The notes: generated by a model from the letters alone, not told the origin. Positions 10,176-21,339 are shown, counted from the stretch's first letter. The stretch is DNA of 64,000 nt from Hydrogenophaga crassostreae (GCF_001761385.1 NZ_CP017476.1:3585501-3649500); one strand, 5' to 3'. Translations and numbers: made by a program.

Positions 10176-11360
10176 CTACCTTCCCAGAAACCACTTGGCA
10201 AACAGCGCGCGCTCGGCATCGGTGATGCCGGTCGCGTTGTTCAGCGGCATGATCTTGGTGAGCACAACCTGCTGGTAAACCGCCTGGGCATGTAGCGCCA
10301 GGCCGTCTTCCGAATCGAGCCGAATACCCTTGGATTGCAAAGCCTCCCCGTGGCACATCACGCAGCGTTGCTCAACAACCGGTTGGAGCTGCGCATAGCC
10401 CACTGTCTCGGGCACCACAACCGCCTCAGTCGGCGCCGGTCTCAGCCAGACGATCAGCGCCAGCAAAGCCACAACCCCCACGGCAGCGTAGGGCCAGGGG
10501 TGGGCATTGCGACCCAGCTTGAAGCCGTGGCGCAGCACAAAAAACTGGCGGATGGCGGCGCCGGCAAACATCATGCCGATCAGAACCAGCCAATTCTGGG
10601 GATGTGCATAGGTGAAGCTGTAGTGGTTGCTCAGCATCGCAAACAGCACCGGCAATGTAAAGTAGGTGTTGTGCACGCTGCGCTGTTTGCCGCGCTGGCC
10701 GTGAATCGGGTCCACCGGCTTGCCAGCTTTCAGATCGGCGACCACGGTGCGCTGGCCAGGAATGATCCAGAAAAATACGTTGGCACTCATCGCCGTTGCG
10801 ATCATGGCGCCCACCAGCAGGAAAGCCGCGCGGCCGGCAAACATGTGGGTGGCCGCGTAGGCCGCCACACAGACCAGAACCAACACCAGTGCGCCCACTT
10901 TGGCATCGCCGTTTTTGCTCTGCCCCAGGGATCGGCAGATGGCGTCATAGAAGAGCCAGAACACCACCAGGAAAGCCAGCGCTGCGGCAATGGCGCCGGC
11001 AGGGCTCCAGGCCATGACTTTGGGGTCAATCAGGTAAACACTGGGACTCCAGAGATAAGAGATCAGGAACAGCGCAAAACCCGACAGCCAGGTCGAGTAG
11101 CTTTCCCAGTAAAACCAGTGCAGGTGCTCGGGCAGCCTGGGCGGTGAGACCGCGAACTTCACCGGATGGTAGAAGCCCCCTCCGTGCACCGCCCAGAGCT
11201 CACCGCTGACACCGTCTTTTTTCAATTGTGCGTCTTGCGGCGGCGTGAGGCTGCTGTCGAGAAAGACGAAGTAGAACGACGAGCCGATCCAGGCGATGGC
11301 GACGATCACATGCAACCAGCGAACCAGCAGGTTGGCCCAGTCAAACAAATAGGTTTCCAT
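10176..11360 (-). CDS. puuD: urate hydroxylase PuuD, membrane-bound with C-terminal cytochrome c domain
   Basis: Converts urate to 5-hydroxyisourate at the inner membrane. In this family electrons are thought to leave through a fused c-type haem rather than directly to oxygen. The 394-residue protein begins with a membrane helix (WLHVIVAIAWIGSSFYFVFL) and has about eight hydrophobic segments through residue 305. A small cytochrome c domain follows with CVMCH at residues 333-337 and a candidate axial Met in KIMPLNN. It lies downstream of xdhC on the same strand, but a TGTATACA palindrome in the gap suggests its own control. Confidence 0.94.
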   Translation of the reverse strand: METYLFDWANLLVRWLHVIVAIAWIGSSFYFVFLDSSLTPPQDAQLKKDGVSGELWAVHGGGFYHPVKFAVSPPRLPEHLHWFYWESYSTWLSGFALFLISYLWSPSVYLIDPKVMAWSPAGAIAAALAFLVVFWLFYDAICRSLGQSKNGDAKVGALVLVLVCVAAYAATHMFAGRAAFLLVGAMIATAMSANVFFWIIPGQRTVVADLKAGKPVDPIHGQRGKQRSVHNTYFTLPVLFAMLSNHYSFTYAHPQNWLVLIGMMFAGAAIRQFFVLRHGFKLGRNAHPWPYAAVGVVALLALIVWLRPAPTEAVVVPETVGYAQLQPVVEQRCVMCHGEALQSKGIRLDSEDGLALHAQAVYQQVVLTKIMPLNNATGITDAERALFAKWFLGR

Positions 11361-11498
11361 GGCACCTCAACAAAACGGACACACCGTTGGACGTTTCGAC
11401 TCACCACCGCGGGCGCTCTGAGTCGGCTGAGGGCCGCGATTGAATGATTGAGGCTTGTCTCTCAACCACCCGCTCCGCTGCGACCAATGAAGGCAAAG

Positions 11499-11506
11499 TG
11501 TATACA
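11499..11506. promoter_or_regulatory. candidate purine-regulon operator TGTATACA upstream of puuD
   Basis: The context AAAGTGTATACAGTTT lies 138 bp upstream of the puuD start. The same core with AAAGTG flanks occurs in the hiuH/gntR gap and upstream of the NCS2 permease. A short palindrome of this size suits a dimeric GntR-family repressor; binding is inferred. Confidence 0.6.
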
Positions 11507-11549
11507 GTTTCGCCTGGTCGCCCACGGTAAAAACCCGCAAACCTGCGCC

Positions 11550-12392
11550 CTATGCCGTGTCTTCAGCCGGCTCCCGGCTTCCAAATCTTGTAAGCAAGAG
11601 CTGCGCCACCACCGATGCAGCAATCACCGCAGGCTCTTTGCCCTCCAGGCCGGGCAGCCCAATTGGGCAAGTGATGCGGCCAAGCTCCTCCTGCGCAAAG
11701 CCGCGCTCAACCAGCCGGCGGCGAAAAGTGGCCCACTTGGTTCGGCTGCCGATCAGGCCCACAAAACGAAGATCGCCTGACCGACGCAACCGCTGCAAAC
11801 ACGCAGCGACGATGTCCAGATCCTCGGCGTGGGAGAAACTCATGATCAGAACCGCCGTGCCAGGCACCAGATCGGCCACGGCCGCATGCACTGGATCGGA
11901 GTGTTCCGTCGATACGCCTTGCGCCAACCCGGGTGGAAACACCTCGTCGCGGCTATCGATCCAGCGCACGTCAAAAGGCAACGGCGCAAGCGCCTGCACA
12001 ATCGCGCGCCCCACGTGCCCGCCACCAAAGATCGCCAGAGGCATATGGCGCTCGGTCAACCGCAGGCGCAGCGCGGGGATGTCAGCGGCCACCAGCCATT
12101 CAAACCCCAGCTGCATCACGCCACCGCAGCACTGGCCCAGCGTTGGACCCAGCTTGACTGTCTGAGTCCATGCAACCGTGCCAGCGTCACCTCCTTCAGA
12201 CAAACGGGCACGGCTGTGCCGCAAGGCATCCCACTCCAGATGGCCGCCACCGATGGTGCCCAGTTGCAGGTCCGGCCAAACCGCCATCCAGGCTCCTCGT
12301 TCGCGGGGCGCAGATCCCTCGGTGTTCAACACCGTCACCAGGACGCAAGGGGACAACGCCAATTGGCGATACAAGGGTTCCAGATCAGACAC
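11550..12392 (-). CDS. xdhC: xanthine dehydrogenase accessory protein XdhC
   Basis: Inserts or matures the molybdenum cofactor for xanthine dehydrogenase. The N-terminal XdhC/CoxI domain shows LVTVLNTEGSAPRERGA and LGTIGGGHLEWDA. A C-terminal Rossmann-type domain shows AIFGGGHVGRAI and ends in ITCPIGLPGLEGKEPAVIA. The GTG at 12392 is preferred because it gives the usual short N-terminus before the first strand. A TTG at 12464 with a GGAG 10 nt upstream would add 24 Cys/His-rich residues and cannot be excluded. The xdhA and xdhB genes are not in the window. Confidence 0.88.
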   Translation of the reverse strand: MSDLEPLYRQLALSPCVLVTVLNTEGSAPRERGAWMAVWPDLQLGTIGGGHLEWDALRHSRARLSEGGDAGTVAWTQTVKLGPTLGQCCGGVMQLGFEWLVAADIPALRLRLTERHMPLAIFGGGHVGRAIVQALAPLPFDVRWIDSRDEVFPPGLAQGVSTEHSDPVHAAVADLVPGTAVLIMSFSHAEDLDIVAACLQRLRRSGDLRFVGLIGSRTKWATFRRRLVERGFAQEELGRITCPIGLPGLEGKEPAVIAASVVAQLLLTRFGSREPAEDTA

Positions 12393-12607
12393 GGCGGCTT
12401 TCGAAAAAAAGGTGTGGTGTTCACGCCAACAAACAGGGCAACAATGGGGCGAGGCGACGATCAAACGGCAGTATCTCCAGTTTTTGAGGCAAACAAATCC
12501 TGCAACTGCTCATACACTGCATGTTCTTTACTGTATGTCGCCCTGCGCGATTTGCCTGGAGGGTTGCCTGAGTGTGCAACCCGTAACGCCTTCGGAAAAG
12601 CCCCTAC

Positions 12608-13165
12608 ATGACCTCCACTGCACACACCCCCACCCCAGAAGCCCGCCCCTCGACCGCCACACGCTGGTCCAGGCCGGGGTTGTCTCTGGCTGGCGTTTTG
12701 GTTGCCGCCCTGCTGGCCTCCTGCGCCGCGCCCAAACCGCCACAACAACAAGAAGAAGCCCCTCCATCCGTTGTCGTGGCACCCGCTCCGGCCATAGTGG
12801 CACCCATGCCAGAACTGGTTTCTGAAGCAGACAGCCCACGCGCCTATCGGCGAGATGGCGCCCGGCACCTCTACGGCAAAAACCGTGGCCGTATTTTTCG
12901 CGGCCAACTACCGCCCTTGATGTTCGCCGTCGGTGTGCTTCAGGTTCAACTGGACAACATGGGCCAAGTGGTGGGCCTCCACTGGGCACGGGCGCCCAAC
13001 CACGCGCCTGAAGTTATTGTCGAAATTGAACGCACCGTGTATGCCGCCGCCCCCTTCCCCGCCCCTGTGCGCATGGGAGGCGTAACCTACACCGACATAT
13101 GGCTGTGGGACAAGAGCGGCAACTTCCAGCTCGATACGCTGACCGAAGGCCAGCGCGGGAAGTAA
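12608..13165 (+). CDS. putative lipoprotein with TonB C-terminal-like domain
   Basis: A 185-residue protein not assignable to a named gene. A long N-region (residues 1-24) leads into a hydrophobic helix ending in a lipobox (LLASC, Cys 39). A Pro/Ala/Val-rich linker follows, then a C-terminal domain (about 95-180) with VLQVQLDNMGQVVGLHWARA and AAAPFPAP. These resemble the strand order of TonB/TolA C-terminal domains. It is likely a periplasmic or outer-membrane-anchored lipoprotein. It is divergent from xdhC and convergent with hiuH; a link to purine use is not shown. Confidence 0.75.
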   Translation: MTSTAHTPTPEARPSTATRWSRPGLSLAGVLVAALLASCAAPKPPQQQEEAPPSVVVAPAPAIVAPMPELVSEADSPRAYRRDGARHLYGKNRGRIFRGQLPPLMFAVGVLQVQLDNMGQVVGLHWARAPNHAPEVIVEIERTVYAAAPFPAPVRMGGVTYTDIWLWDKSGNFQLDTLTEGQRGK

Positions 13166-13168
13166 TCT

Positions 13169-13400
13169 CCCCGCGCCGCTGAAATTGGCTCCCCCCGCGC
13201 CGCTTCGCGTCACCCCCCAGGGGGCGATGCAAGTGGCCCGGCAAAGCCGGTTCCACCGCATCCTCGGTGAAGGCACGCTGCGCCTGAGGGGGCGTTATAC
13301 CAGGGCACCGCAGAACCGGCTTTGCCGGGCTGCCAGTGCCGCCCCCTGGGGGGTGACGCCGCAGGCGGCGCGGGGGGAGCCAATTTCACCGGCGCGGGGG
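13169..13400. repeat. large inverted repeat built from two opposed copies of the GC-rich intergenic element (copy C)
   Basis: The left arm (about 13169-13253) reads in reverse complement as the right arm (about 13313-13399), with scattered mismatches and a spacer of about 59 bp. Inner ends are CCCGGCAAAGCCGGTTC and GAACCGGCTTTGCCGGG. Outer ends are GAAATTGGCTCCCCCC and its complement. It lies exactly between the convergent stops of the lipoprotein gene and hiuH, so it could act as a bidirectional terminator or transcript-stabilising hairpin. Confidence 0.8.
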
Positions 13401-13401
13401 T

Positions 13402-13755
13402 CTAGCTTCCCCTATACGTGGAGTAGCTCCACGGGCTCACAAGCAGGGGCACGTGGTAGTGCTGGGCCACATCGGCCACACCAAAGTCCAGGGCCACCCG
13501 GTTCAAAAAGTTCGGCTCGGGCAACGCCACACCCTTGGCTGCAAAGTAGCCTTTCACATCAAACACCAACCGATAGGTGCCGACCTTCAGGCTCGCGTTG
13601 TCGTACAGAGGGCCATCTGGATTGCGCCCGTCGCTGTTGAGGTTGAACCGTTTGACCAACGTGGCTTGTTCGCCTTCGGTGGTGTAGAGCTCGACCCCCA
13701 TGCCTGCGGCTGGGCAGCCATGCATGGTGTCCAGTACGTGCGTGCTCAAGCCCAT
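13402..13755 (-). CDS. hiuH: 5-hydroxyisourate hydrolase (transthyretin-like)
   Basis: Hydrolyses 5-hydroxyisourate, the PuuD product, to OHCU. The 117-residue protein has the family hallmarks: N-terminal LSTHVLDT with catalytic His 6, HYHVPLLVSP, and the C-terminal YRGS tetrapeptide that defines HiuH against true transthyretin. It is transcribed divergently from the GntR regulator, with a TGTATACA palindrome in the shared 73-bp gap. It is probably cytosolic, as no signal peptide is visible. Confidence 0.96.
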   Translation of the reverse strand: MGLSTHVLDTMHGCPAAGMGVELYTTEGEQATLVKRFNLNSDGRNPDGPLYDNASLKVGTYRLVFDVKGYFAAKGVALPEPNFLNRVALDFGVADVAQHYHVPLLVSPWSYSTYRGS

Positions 13756-13791
13756 GGCATTTCCTTTTCCGTTGTTTCAGTCGACTGAAAG

Positions 13792-13799
13792 TGTATACA
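13792..13799. promoter_or_regulatory. candidate purine-regulon operator TGTATACA in the hiuH/gntR divergent gap
   Basis: The context AAAGTGTATACAATTTT is centred between the divergent hiuH (start 13755) and gntR (start 13829). One bound dimer could control both. It matches the sites at 11499 and 21288. Confidence 0.65.
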
Positions 13800-13828
13800 A
13801 TTTTTGGTTTTCTGGATATGATGAATGC

Positions 13829-14494
13829 ATGGAAACCTCGAGTACCCACCATATCGTCGAATCGCTGACCAAGGCCATCGTCGAACACCGATTGCATCCT
13901 GGCGCCAAGCTGGCCGAGCAAAAACTCGCCGACCATTTTGGCGTTTCGCGAACACTGGTGAGGCAGGCCTTCTTTCAGCTCTCGCAAAACCGGCTGATCC
14001 GGCTCGAACCCGCCAGAGGCGCTTTCGTTGCAGCCCCTTCAGTCGATGAAGCCAAGCAGGTATTTGCCGTGAGGCGCATGCTTGAAACCGAAATGACCCG
14101 GGCCTTTGTGCGCCAGGTGACACCGGGCAAGATCAAGGCATTGCGCGAGCACGTAGCCCAGGAAAAACGGGCCGTGGCCAACCAGGATGTACCGGGCCGC
14201 ACCGAATTGCTGGGCGACTTTCATGTGCGCATGGCCGAGTTGATGGGCAACGAAGTGTTGGCCGAAATGCTGCGCGAACTGATCTCTCGCTGTTCGCTGA
14301 TCACACTGATGTACCAGAGCACCCACGCGGCAGAGCATTCCAATGACGAGCATGTTGACATCGTCAAAGCCCTGGCGGCCAAAGACGAGGTGCAGGCCGT
14401 TCGCCTGATGCACGAGCATTTGACCCATGTTGAGGAACACCTGACCTTCGATCGCAAACTGCCAGTGAGCGACATTTCCCTGGCGCTGGCTTGA
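13829..14494 (+). CDS. GntR family (FadR/FCD subfamily) transcriptional regulator, probable purine catabolism regulator
   Basis: A 221-residue regulator. The N-terminal winged helix-turn-helix spans about residues 5-70 (LHPGAKLAEQKLADHFGVSRTLVRQAF). The C-terminal all-helical FCD ligand domain has the metal-binding His/Asp pattern typical of the group (DFHVRMAEL, ISRCSL, NDEHVDIVKAL). ATG 13829 gives a standard N-terminus; a longer frame upstream would run through the operator. It sits at the head of puuE-uraD/allC and divergent to hiuH, so it most likely responds to a purine catabolite. The ligand is unknown. Confidence 0.9.
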   Translation: METSSTHHIVESLTKAIVEHRLHPGAKLAEQKLADHFGVSRTLVRQAFFQLSQNRLIRLEPARGAFVAAPSVDEAKQVFAVRRMLETEMTRAFVRQVTPGKIKALREHVAQEKRAVANQDVPGRTELLGDFHVRMAELMGNEVLAEMLRELISRCSLITLMYQSTHAAEHSNDEHVDIVKALAAKDEVQAVRLMHEHLTHVEEHLTFDRKLPVSDISLALA

Positions 14495-14620
14495 TGCCGC
14501 TTTGCGGCACCGCCCATGAATCGACGCTGGCGGCCTGTCCCGAGCATGTCGAAGAACGGCTCCGCGACATCCCCGGTTTGATCGCCCCTCGCCCGCTACA
14601 CAGCCACAGACCTTCCTAGC

Positions 14621-15574
14621 ATGACCCCTGTTTACGACTCCACCGCCTCCTACCCCCGTGACCTCGCTGGCTATGGTCGCGATGTGCCGCATGCGCGTTG
14701 GCCAGGAGGCGCTCGCATTGCTGTGCAGTTCGTCTTGAACTATGAAGAAGGTGGCGAGAACTGCGTGTTGCATGGCGACGCAGGTTCGGAGCAGTTTCTC
14801 TCCGAGATGTTCAACCCACCGGCCTTTCCAGAGCGCCACATCAGCATGGAGGGCATTTATGAATACGGCTCGCGTGCAGGCGTGTGGCGCTTGCTGCGCG
14901 AATTCGAGCAGCGGGGTCTTGGGCTGACCGTGTTTGGTGTCGCGACCGCGTTGCAGCGTTCGCCCGATGTTGTGGCGGCGTTCAAGGCGCTGGGGCATGA
15001 AATCGCCTGTCATGGTCTGAAGTGGATTCACTACCAAAACATCGACGAAGCCACCGAGCGCGCCCACATGGCCGAGGCGATGCTGATCATGCAAGAACTC
15101 ACCGGTGAACGGGCACTGGGCTGGTACACAGGGCGCGACAGCCCGAACACCCGCCGCCTGGTGGCCGATTTCGGTGGCTTCGAGTACGACAGCGATTACT
15201 ACGGTGACGACCTGCCCTTCTGGATGAAGGTTCGCAAGACCGATGGCAACCATGCCCACCAATTGATCGTTCCCTACACGCTCGACTGCAACGACATGCG
15301 ATTTGCCCTGCCTCAGGGCTACTCTCACGCCGATCCGTTTTTCCAGTACCTGAAAGACAGCTTCGACGCGCTCTACGCAGAGGGCGACCCCGACGGACTT
15401 GACCGGCCCAAGATGTTGAGCGTCGGCATGCACTGCCGTTTGCTCGGCCGCCCGGGCCGGATCACCGCACTGCAGCGTTTTCTCGACCATGTTCAGTCGC
15501 ACGACAAGGTATGGGTCGCGAGCAGGCTCGACATTGCGCGCCACTGGAAAGCCACCCACCCTGCTCCCGTCTGA
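14621..15574 (+). CDS. puuE: allantoinase PuuE (polysaccharide-deacetylase fold)
   Basis: Opens the allantoin ring to give allantoate. This is the metal-independent PuuE type, not the AllB amidohydrolase type. The 317-residue protein starts with the family signature YPRDLAGYG and carries RWPGGARIAVQFVLNYEEG, EIACHGLKW and GWYTGRDSPNT. The C-terminal SVGMHCRLLGRPGR is also typical. It follows the GntR regulator by 126 bp and precedes the UraD-AllC fusion by 10 bp, so it is probably co-transcribed with the latter. Confidence 0.95.
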   Translation: MTPVYDSTASYPRDLAGYGRDVPHARWPGGARIAVQFVLNYEEGGENCVLHGDAGSEQFLSEMFNPPAFPERHISMEGIYEYGSRAGVWRLLREFEQRGLGLTVFGVATALQRSPDVVAAFKALGHEIACHGLKWIHYQNIDEATERAHMAEAMLIMQELTGERALGWYTGRDSPNTRRLVADFGGFEYDSDYYGDDLPFWMKVRKTDGNHAHQLIVPYTLDCNDMRFALPQGYSHADPFFQYLKDSFDALYAEGDPDGLDRPKMLSVGMHCRLLGRPGRITALQRFLDHVQSHDKVWVASRLDIARHWKATHPAPV

Positions 15575-15584
15575 GATCAAACCC

Positions 15585-17429
15585 ATGCCCATCACGCTAG
15601 ATCAACTCAACACCGCCAGCCTGCCCGAAGCGGTGCAACTGCTGGACGGCCTGTACGAGCATTCCCCCTGGATCGCCGAAAAGGCCCTGCTGAAACGCCC
15701 GTTCGCGTCGCTCGCGGCACTCAAACACGCCATGGTCACCGTGTTGAACGAAGCGGGAACGGCGCCTCAACTGGCGCTCATTCGCGCCCATCCGGAACTC
15801 GCCGGCAAAGCCATGGTGAGCAAATCGCTGACTGCCGAATCCAGCAACGAACAAAACAAAGCCGGGCTGACCGATTGCACGCCGCAGGAGTTCGCACACA
15901 TCCAGCAGCTCAACGCCGAATACAACGCGAAATTTGATTTCCCGTTCATCCTTGCGGTGCGCGGACCCCGTGGGCAGGGATTGCCCAAGGCCGACATCAT
16001 CGCCACCTTCGAACGGCGACTGAACAATCCGGTCGACTTCGAACGTGCCGAGTGCCTGCGCAACATCCACCGCATTGCCGAGATTCGCCTGAATGACAAG
16101 TTCGGGTTCGAACCCACGCTGGGCAACGCCGTCTGGGACTGGCACGAATCGCTCGCGCAACACACCGATCCGGGTTACGCAGAACTGGGTCAGCTCACCG
16201 TCACCTACCTCACCGAAGCACATCGCGCCTGCGCCGCGCAGTTGCAACAGCAGATGCTGGACTGTGGCTTTGACGAGGTGCATATCGATGCGGTGGGCAA
16301 CGTGGTGGGCATTTACCACGGGTCCGATGAAGGCGGTTTCCCCGCCGGACAACCCCAAGGCGAAACGCTCGCTGGGGAGCAGCGGCGTCGCGCAGGCGAA
16401 AAGACTTTGCTGACCGGCAGCCACTACGACACCGTTCGCAACGGTGGCAAGTACGACGGTCGCCTCGGCATCTACGTGCCCATGGCCTGCGTGCAGGAGC
16501 TGCACAGAGCCGGACAGCGCCTGCCATTTGCCATCGAGGTGGTGGGCTTTGCGGAAGAGGAAGGTCAGCGCTACAAGGCCACATTTCTTGGCTCGGGCGC
16601 ACTCACCGGCCACTTCAATCCTGCCTGGCTTGATCAGCAGGACGCCGATGGCATCACCATGCGCGATGCCATGCAACACGCAGGGCTACCGGCCTCACTG
16701 GAGGCCATCAACGCCCTCAAACGCGACCCGGCGAAATACCTGGGCTTCGTAGAGGTCCACATCGAACAAGGGCCCGTGCTGAACGAACTTGACATTCCCC
16801 TGGGCATCGTCACATCCATCAACGCCAGCGTGCGTTATCTGGGTGAAATGGTCGGCATGGCTTGCCACGCCGGCACCACGCCCATGGACCGGCGCCGCGA
16901 TGCGGCCTGCGCGGTGGCCGAGCTCGCCCTGTACGCGGAGAAACGGGCGCAACAGGATGGCAACTCGGTGGCCACCATCGGCATGCTGCAAGTGCCCAAT
17001 GGATCCATCAATGTGGTGCCGGGCCATTGCCGGTTTTCCCTCGACCTGCGCGCGCCCAGCGATGCGCAACGCGATGCGCTGAACAGCGATGTGTTGGCCG
17101 AACTCACTGCGCTGTGTGAACGCCGGGGTGTTCGCCATACGCTGGACGAGACCATGCGTGCCTCGGCGGCACCCAGCGCCCCCGAATGGCAAGCGCGCTG
17201 GGCATCGGCCGTCAATTCGCTCGGCGTGCCCGTCCACCAACTGCCCAGCGGTGCGGGCCATGACGCGATGAAGCTGCATGAAGTCATGCCGCAAGCCATG
17301 CTGTTCGTGCGCGGGCTCAACAGCGGCATCAGCCACAACCCGCTGGAGTCCAGCACCAGCGACGACATCGAGTTGAGCGTGCGGGCCTTCTCCCAACTTT
17401 TGCAGCAGCTGGCAAACCCCAACAGCTGA
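15585..17429 (+). CDS. bifunctional OHCU decarboxylase / allantoate amidohydrolase fusion
   Basis: A 614-residue fusion of two purine-pathway enzymes. Residues 1-165 are a UraD domain with catalytic His in IRAHPELAGKA and the FPFILAV motif; it decarboxylates OHCU to S-allantoin. Residues about 185-610 form an M20/AllC amidohydrolase with metal ligands in GSHYDTV, GGKYDG, AEEEGQR and HIEQGP and a late His in SGISHNPLE; it releases ammonia and CO2 from allantoate. ATG 15585 is chosen because upstream codons lie within puuE. The fusion brackets the PuuE step, which is supplied by the gene just upstream. Confidence 0.93.
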   Translation: MPITLDQLNTASLPEAVQLLDGLYEHSPWIAEKALLKRPFASLAALKHAMVTVLNEAGTAPQLALIRAHPELAGKAMVSKSLTAESSNEQNKAGLTDCTPQEFAHIQQLNAEYNAKFDFPFILAVRGPRGQGLPKADIIATFERRLNNPVDFERAECLRNIHRIAEIRLNDKFGFEPTLGNAVWDWHESLAQHTDPGYAELGQLTVTYLTEAHRACAAQLQQQMLDCGFDEVHIDAVGNVVGIYHGSDEGGFPAGQPQGETLAGEQRRRAGEKTLLTGSHYDTVRNGGKYDGRLGIYVPMACVQELHRAGQRLPFAIEVVGFAEEEGQRYKATFLGSGALTGHFNPAWLDQQDADGITMRDAMQHAGLPASLEAINALKRDPAKYLGFVEVHIEQGPVLNELDIPLGIVTSINASVRYLGEMVGMACHAGTTPMDRRRDAACAVAELALYAEKRAQQDGNSVATIGMLQVPNGSINVVPGHCRFSLDLRAPSDAQRDALNSDVLAELTALCERRGVRHTLDETMRASAAPSAPEWQARWASAVNSLGVPVHQLPSGAGHDAMKLHEVMPQAMLFVRGLNSGISHNPLESSTSDDIELSVRAFSQLLQQLANPNS

Positions 17430-17463
17430 ACCCGACCCCACACTCCACCAGAGAGGCCAAGCC

Positions 17464-18717
17464 ATGACCACCCCCCAAGACCAGATCGACACCTGGATCG
17501 ACGCCCATTTCGACGACGAGGTGCGTTTCCTGCAAGAGCTCGTGCGCGTGCCCACAGACACGCCACCGGGCAACAACGCACCCCACGCCGAGCGCACCGC
17601 CGAACTGTTGGCGGCCATGGGTCTGGAAGCGGAAAAGCATGCGGTGCCCGAAGCGCAAGTCAAAGCCGCAGGGCTTGAGTCCATCACCAACCTGATTCTG
17701 CGCCGCCGGTATGGCGAAGGCGGCAAAACCATTGCACTCAACGCCCACGGCGACGTGGTGCCGCCCGGCGAAGGCTGGACCCACGACCCCTATGGCGGCG
17801 AGATCGTCGACGGGAAAATCTATGGCCGCGCCACAGCGGTGAGCAAGTGCGACATCGCCAGCTTCACCTTTGCGATCCGGGCCCTCGAATCGCTGGGTGC
17901 AAAGCTCGCAGGCGGCGTGGAACTGCATGTCACCTACGACGAGGAGTTCGGTGGCGTGGTGGGTCCTGAGTGGCTGCTGGACAAAGGCCTCACCAAACCC
18001 GACCTGATGATCGCCGCCGGGTTCAGTTACCAGGTCGTGGTGGCGCACAACGGCTGCCTGCAATTGCAGGCCACGGTGCATGGCGACATGGCCCATGCCG
18101 CGATTCCCGACTCCGGCACGGACGCGCTGCAAGCCGCGACCCACATCCTGAGCGCTCTCTACGCCCTGAATGCCGATTACCTCAAGGTCACCTCCAAAGT
18201 CGAGGGCATCACCCACCCTTACCTCAATGTGGGCCAGATCGCCGGTGGCACCAACACCAACGTCATCCCCGGCAAAGTGGTGCTCAACATTGACCGCCGC
18301 ATGATTCCCGAAGAAGACCCGACCGAGGTCGAGGCATCGATCCGGCGCACCATCGCCGAGGCCGCAGCCAGCTACAACCCGCCGCGCGGCGGCAAGGAAG
18401 TGACCGTTGATGTCAAGCGCCTGCTGCTGTCGCGCGCCATGAAGCCCCTGCCTGGCAACCAGCCGCTGGTGCAGGCCATTCAGAAAAACGCACAGGCGGT
18501 GATGGGCGAAGCCATACCGGCGCTTGGTACGCCGCTTTACACCGACGTGCGCTTGTATGTGGAGCGAGGCATTCCCGGTGTGATCTATGGGGCCGGGCCA
18601 CGCACCGTGCTGGAATCGCATGCCAAACGGGCCGATGAGCGCCTCGACCTGAAAGATCTGCGCGCGGCCACCAAGGTGATTGCGCGCTCGTTGTTTGATT
18701 TGCTGCAACCCAATTGA
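17464..18717 (+). CDS. M20 family (ArgE/DapE-like) metallohydrolase
   Basis: A 417-residue protein of the M20 fold, 34 bp after the UraD-AllC gene, so probably in the same operon. It shows LNAHGDVVPPG (His 95, Asp 97), the YDEEFGG catalytic Glu pair (160-161) and a late His in LESHAKRADE. The segment that normally carries the bridging metal Asp (GRGAAD.K) reads GRATAVSKCD, with Val 126 at the usual Asp position. The group may have shifted its metal ligand to Asp 130 or act with one metal. A ureido substrate of purine breakdown is plausible from context only. Confidence 0.85.
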   Translation: MTTPQDQIDTWIDAHFDDEVRFLQELVRVPTDTPPGNNAPHAERTAELLAAMGLEAEKHAVPEAQVKAAGLESITNLILRRRYGEGGKTIALNAHGDVVPPGEGWTHDPYGGEIVDGKIYGRATAVSKCDIASFTFAIRALESLGAKLAGGVELHVTYDEEFGGVVGPEWLLDKGLTKPDLMIAAGFSYQVVVAHNGCLQLQATVHGDMAHAAIPDSGTDALQAATHILSALYALNADYLKVTSKVEGITHPYLNVGQIAGGTNTNVIPGKVVLNIDRRMIPEEDPTEVEASIRRTIAEAAASYNPPRGGKEVTVDVKRLLLSRAMKPLPGNQPLVQAIQKNAQAVMGEAIPALGTPLYTDVRLYVERGIPGVIYGAGPRTVLESHAKRADERLDLKDLRAATKVIARSLFDLLQPN

Positions 18718-18740
18718 GCCAACCCGGTCGATAGTGGAAA

Positions 18741-18764
18741 CCCGCAACGCCCTTGCGGGTTTTT
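18741..18764 (+). terminator. rho-independent terminator after the purine operon
   Basis: Stem CCCGCAA/TTGCGGG with a 5-nt loop and a TTTTT tail, 24 bp after the M20 hydrolase stop. It separates the purine genes from maeB. Confidence 0.85.
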
Positions 18765-18812
18765 GCCTTCCCGGCCATGACACAATGATTCCCCAGATTC
18801 AGGAGACACCAC

Positions 18813-21116
<2,304 letters not shown>

Positions 21117-21140
21117 GCATCAGGGTCTGTGGCCACCAAC

Positions 21141-21170
21141 AAAAGGACGCTTCGGCGTCCTTTTTCTTTT
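21141..21170 (+). terminator. rho-independent terminator after maeB
   Basis: AAAGGACGC-TTCG-GCGTCCTTT stem with a UUCG tetraloop and a T-rich tail, 25 bp after the maeB stop. Confidence 0.92.
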
Positions 21171-21286
21171 GGCTGCCCTGGCGATGATCCGCCAGAGTGC
21201 GCCAGGAAGCCACAAAAAATGCACCCAAGGGAACACCTGCACCCGGGAAAATACCGAGGCCACCACGGCCAATCGGTACACATAAT

Positions 21287-21296
21287 GTGTATACAC
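21287..21296. promoter_or_regulatory. candidate purine-regulon operator GTGTATACAC upstream of the NCS2 permease
   Basis: A perfect 10-bp palindrome 44 bp before the permease start, flanked by CTTTT (AAAAG on the other strand) as at the other two sites. It supports the permease being in the same regulon as puuD and hiuH. Confidence 0.65.
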
Positions 21297-21339
21297 TTTT
21301 GAAGCCCTCACCGAATCACCCCTGCCACTGGAGCCATCG

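Noticed and set aside
9844..10356. Open frames through the 106-bp tandem array
   Set aside because: The apparent protein repeats only reflect the DNA repeat; all three frames are open in places and no ribosome site is present.
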